From Hippophae tibetana (lineage: Eukaryota > Streptophyta > Magnoliopsida > Rosales > Elaeagnaceae): a stretch of DNA of 64,000 nucleotides. The notes under the pieces were generated by a model. It ran no database searches. It saw only the letters and a program-made list of their open reading frames with translations, and was not told where the DNA came from. Positions 63,321 through 64,000 of the stretch are shown here, piece by piece. The stretch covers positions 75,004,449-75,068,448 of the forward strand of contig CM072810.1 in NCBI GenBank assembly GCA_037013495.1, read 5' to 3'. Both the position numbers and the translations under genes were made by a program. How positions within the stretch are numbered: the stretch's first letter is position 1; each line of letters begins with the position of its first letter.

Positions 63321-64000
63321 CTATAAACGGCCAAAACTTTTGACTCTTACATCCAAATTACTATTATAATATATCAAGTCGGAACTTGTAACGATTGCTA
63401 TTATCTGAGCTAGGTTGCAGAAGAACGGCATATTTTGTTTTCGTCGCATCTATTCCTTTTTTTTTTTGCTTTGGATTTTGTTCAATGCAACTATAACGAA
63501 TATTGAGGTGCCGACCAAAAGTGTGTTTAAAAATATTCTAAATATTTTCAATATCTATTAAATATTCTCATGATCATACAAACATACTCATTATCCTTCA
63601 CAATTTATTTTTTTGGAATATAAGATTGAAAGATTAGTTTTCGAAGCTATTGACGTATAGCGATTTTCTTTTTTACTGAATTGTTAAATTTAATATGTCT
63701 TATTTTTCATTATTATTTTTATGCTTTTTTTCTTCACGGATGGATTATGCACATTACACGACTAAATAGCCACATTAAAGTTGCATTATGTCTAAGGGTT
63801 TGTTCCGTATAAAAGATAATAGTAGCCTTGGGATGGAGGAAGAACTTATAACATTAACAAAATTATTTTTTAGGAAGATTATTGCTTTTCTTTCTTGGGT
63901 TCTTGATTGAATGCTCGAATTCGACATAGAAAAAGAAGTGATCATCCTTTTTGCCATCACAAAGTTGGGGTATTATGGACTTGTTCATGTTGTTTTTGTC
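63321..64000 (+). repeat. Monomer u76, class II, truncated by the window edge
   Basis: First 680 bases only. GGCCAAAACTTTTG, AACGGCATATTTTG and TTTTCGTCGCATC in the head; the tail has TTTCTTGGGTTC (as u72), AAAAGATAATAG and TAACATTAACAAAATT. Confidence 0.85.

Larger units (their letters stand above)
1..64000 (+). repeat. Large-monomer satellite array, head to tail, covers the whole window
   Basis: A unit of 838-850 bp recurs without interruption from the first to the last base. The anchor CTATAAACGGCC (or a one- to three-base variant) is found at 76 positions from 22 to 63321, always in the same orientation. Every monomer keeps the same order of landmarks: the ATAACTTTTGAC block, a T-tract of 8-13 bases, GACCAAAAGTGTG, TTTTCGAAGC, TTCACGGATGG, GGGTTTGTTCC, GACATAGAAAAAGAAGTGAT, GAAACCATCGTATCTTC and TTGATAAATAAGAG. 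By eye about three quarters of bases are A or T. No internal subrepeat of the monomer was evident by eye. Both window edges cut through monomers, so the array continues on both sides. The pattern is a eukaryotic satellite; centromeric, pericentromeric or subtelomeric location cannot be told from sequence alone. Confidence 0.97.
35201..64000 (+). repeat. Class II satellite domain (about 847-bp monomers)
   Basis: The tail of u42 through u76. Diagnostic states are GATTGCTATTATCTGAGC, TTTTGCTTTGGATTTTG after the long T-tract, TAATGAAATTATTTTTAGG (one base shorter than class I in this interval), TTATTTATGTGTTC and the ten-base palindrome TCGAATTCGA. The left half (35.4-47.2 kb) is a highly uniform dimer array. 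The right half is more heterogeneous and contains patches with class I states. Confidence 0.85.
57395..64000 (+). repeat. Tetramer UVTW, about 3,387-bp period, diverged
   Basis: U (57395, 60783) carries CATGAACATAC, TTCGTTATTATTTCTACGC and CGTGTAAGGG. V (58241, 61629) carries TTCATGGATGG. T (59088, 62475; also 56549) carries CCATAAACGG and GATGCGTATATGC. Spacings are 3,388, 3,388 and 3,387 bp. The fourth members (59935, 63321) share TTTCTTGGGTTC in their tails but differ in their heads, so the tetramer is imperfect at that position. Confidence 0.7.

Noticed and set aside
1-64000. CRISPR array or prokaryotic repeat system
   Set aside because: Repeats of about 845 bp without spacers, no cas genes, and the pattern of multimeric satellite order is eukaryotic.
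1-64000. Ribosomal DNA spacer or tandem gene cluster
   Set aside because: No rRNA, tRNA, 5S or histone-like sequence within the monomer; none of the conserved blocks is recognisable as a gene.
1-64000. LTR retrotransposon or DNA transposon insertion
   Set aside because: Monomer spacing never departs from 838-850 bp, leaving no room for an insertion, and no terminal repeats, target-site duplications or transposase-like frames were seen.

Overview
The whole 64 kb window is one uninterrupted tandem array of an AT-rich satellite DNA. About 75 complete monomers of 838-850 bp, plus a partial one at each edge, lie head to tail in the same orientation. I found no protein-coding gene, rRNA, tRNA, CRISPR array or recognisable transposable element. 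No stretch of non-satellite DNA interrupts the array. The sequence is eukaryotic in character. A land plant is my best guess, because the most conserved block of the monomer (GGCCATAACTTTTGACTCG, then TCCAAATT, then AATATATCAAGTCGG) resembles, from memory, a block found in plant satellites such as the soybean centromeric CentGm repeats. That assignment is an inference and was not searched.

Monomers are numbered u1-u76 here, each starting at the motif CTATAAACGGCC (or CTATAAACAGCC, ATATAAACAGCC and similar). Two sequence classes occupy separate parts of the window. Class I (1 to about 35.2 kb, mean about 842 bp) carries GATTCCTATT or GATTCTTATT, TTAACAAAATTATTTTTTAGG-type spacing, and CTCGACTTCGAC or CTCAAATTCGAC. 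Class II (about 35.2 kb to the end, mean about 847 bp) carries GATTGCTATTATCTGAGC, TTTTTGCTTTGGATTTTG, TAATGAAATTATTTTTAGG and the perfect palindrome TCGAATTCGA, which contains an EcoRI site. The switch lies inside the tail of u42.

Both classes are organised into higher-order repeats (HORs). In class I, types A-I form a nonamer of 7,578 bp (5.9-25.3 kb, about 2.5 copies). To its left are a duplicated AB dimer (1,682 bp) and a duplicated BCDE tetramer (3,364 bp), both explained by unequal exchange within the nonamer. To its right is a pentamer (JKLMI / JKLMN, 4,212 bp), followed by three consecutive I-like monomers. In class II, a very homogeneous QP dimer (about 1,694 bp, seven copies, 35.4-47.2 kb) carries markers that partly reveal a 3,387-bp tetramer. 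The remaining 47.2-64 kb is more diverged, with two further tetramer-scale periodicities of about 3,385 bp and several monomers that are mosaics of the two classes.

The many short open frames (60-174 codons) recur only because the monomer recurs. They are shifted or stopped by 1-bp length changes in homopolymers between copies and are not annotated as genes. The biological content is therefore structural: a rapidly homogenising satellite, plausibly centromeric, pericentromeric or subtelomeric heterochromatin, with a readable record of unequal crossing-over and gene conversion.
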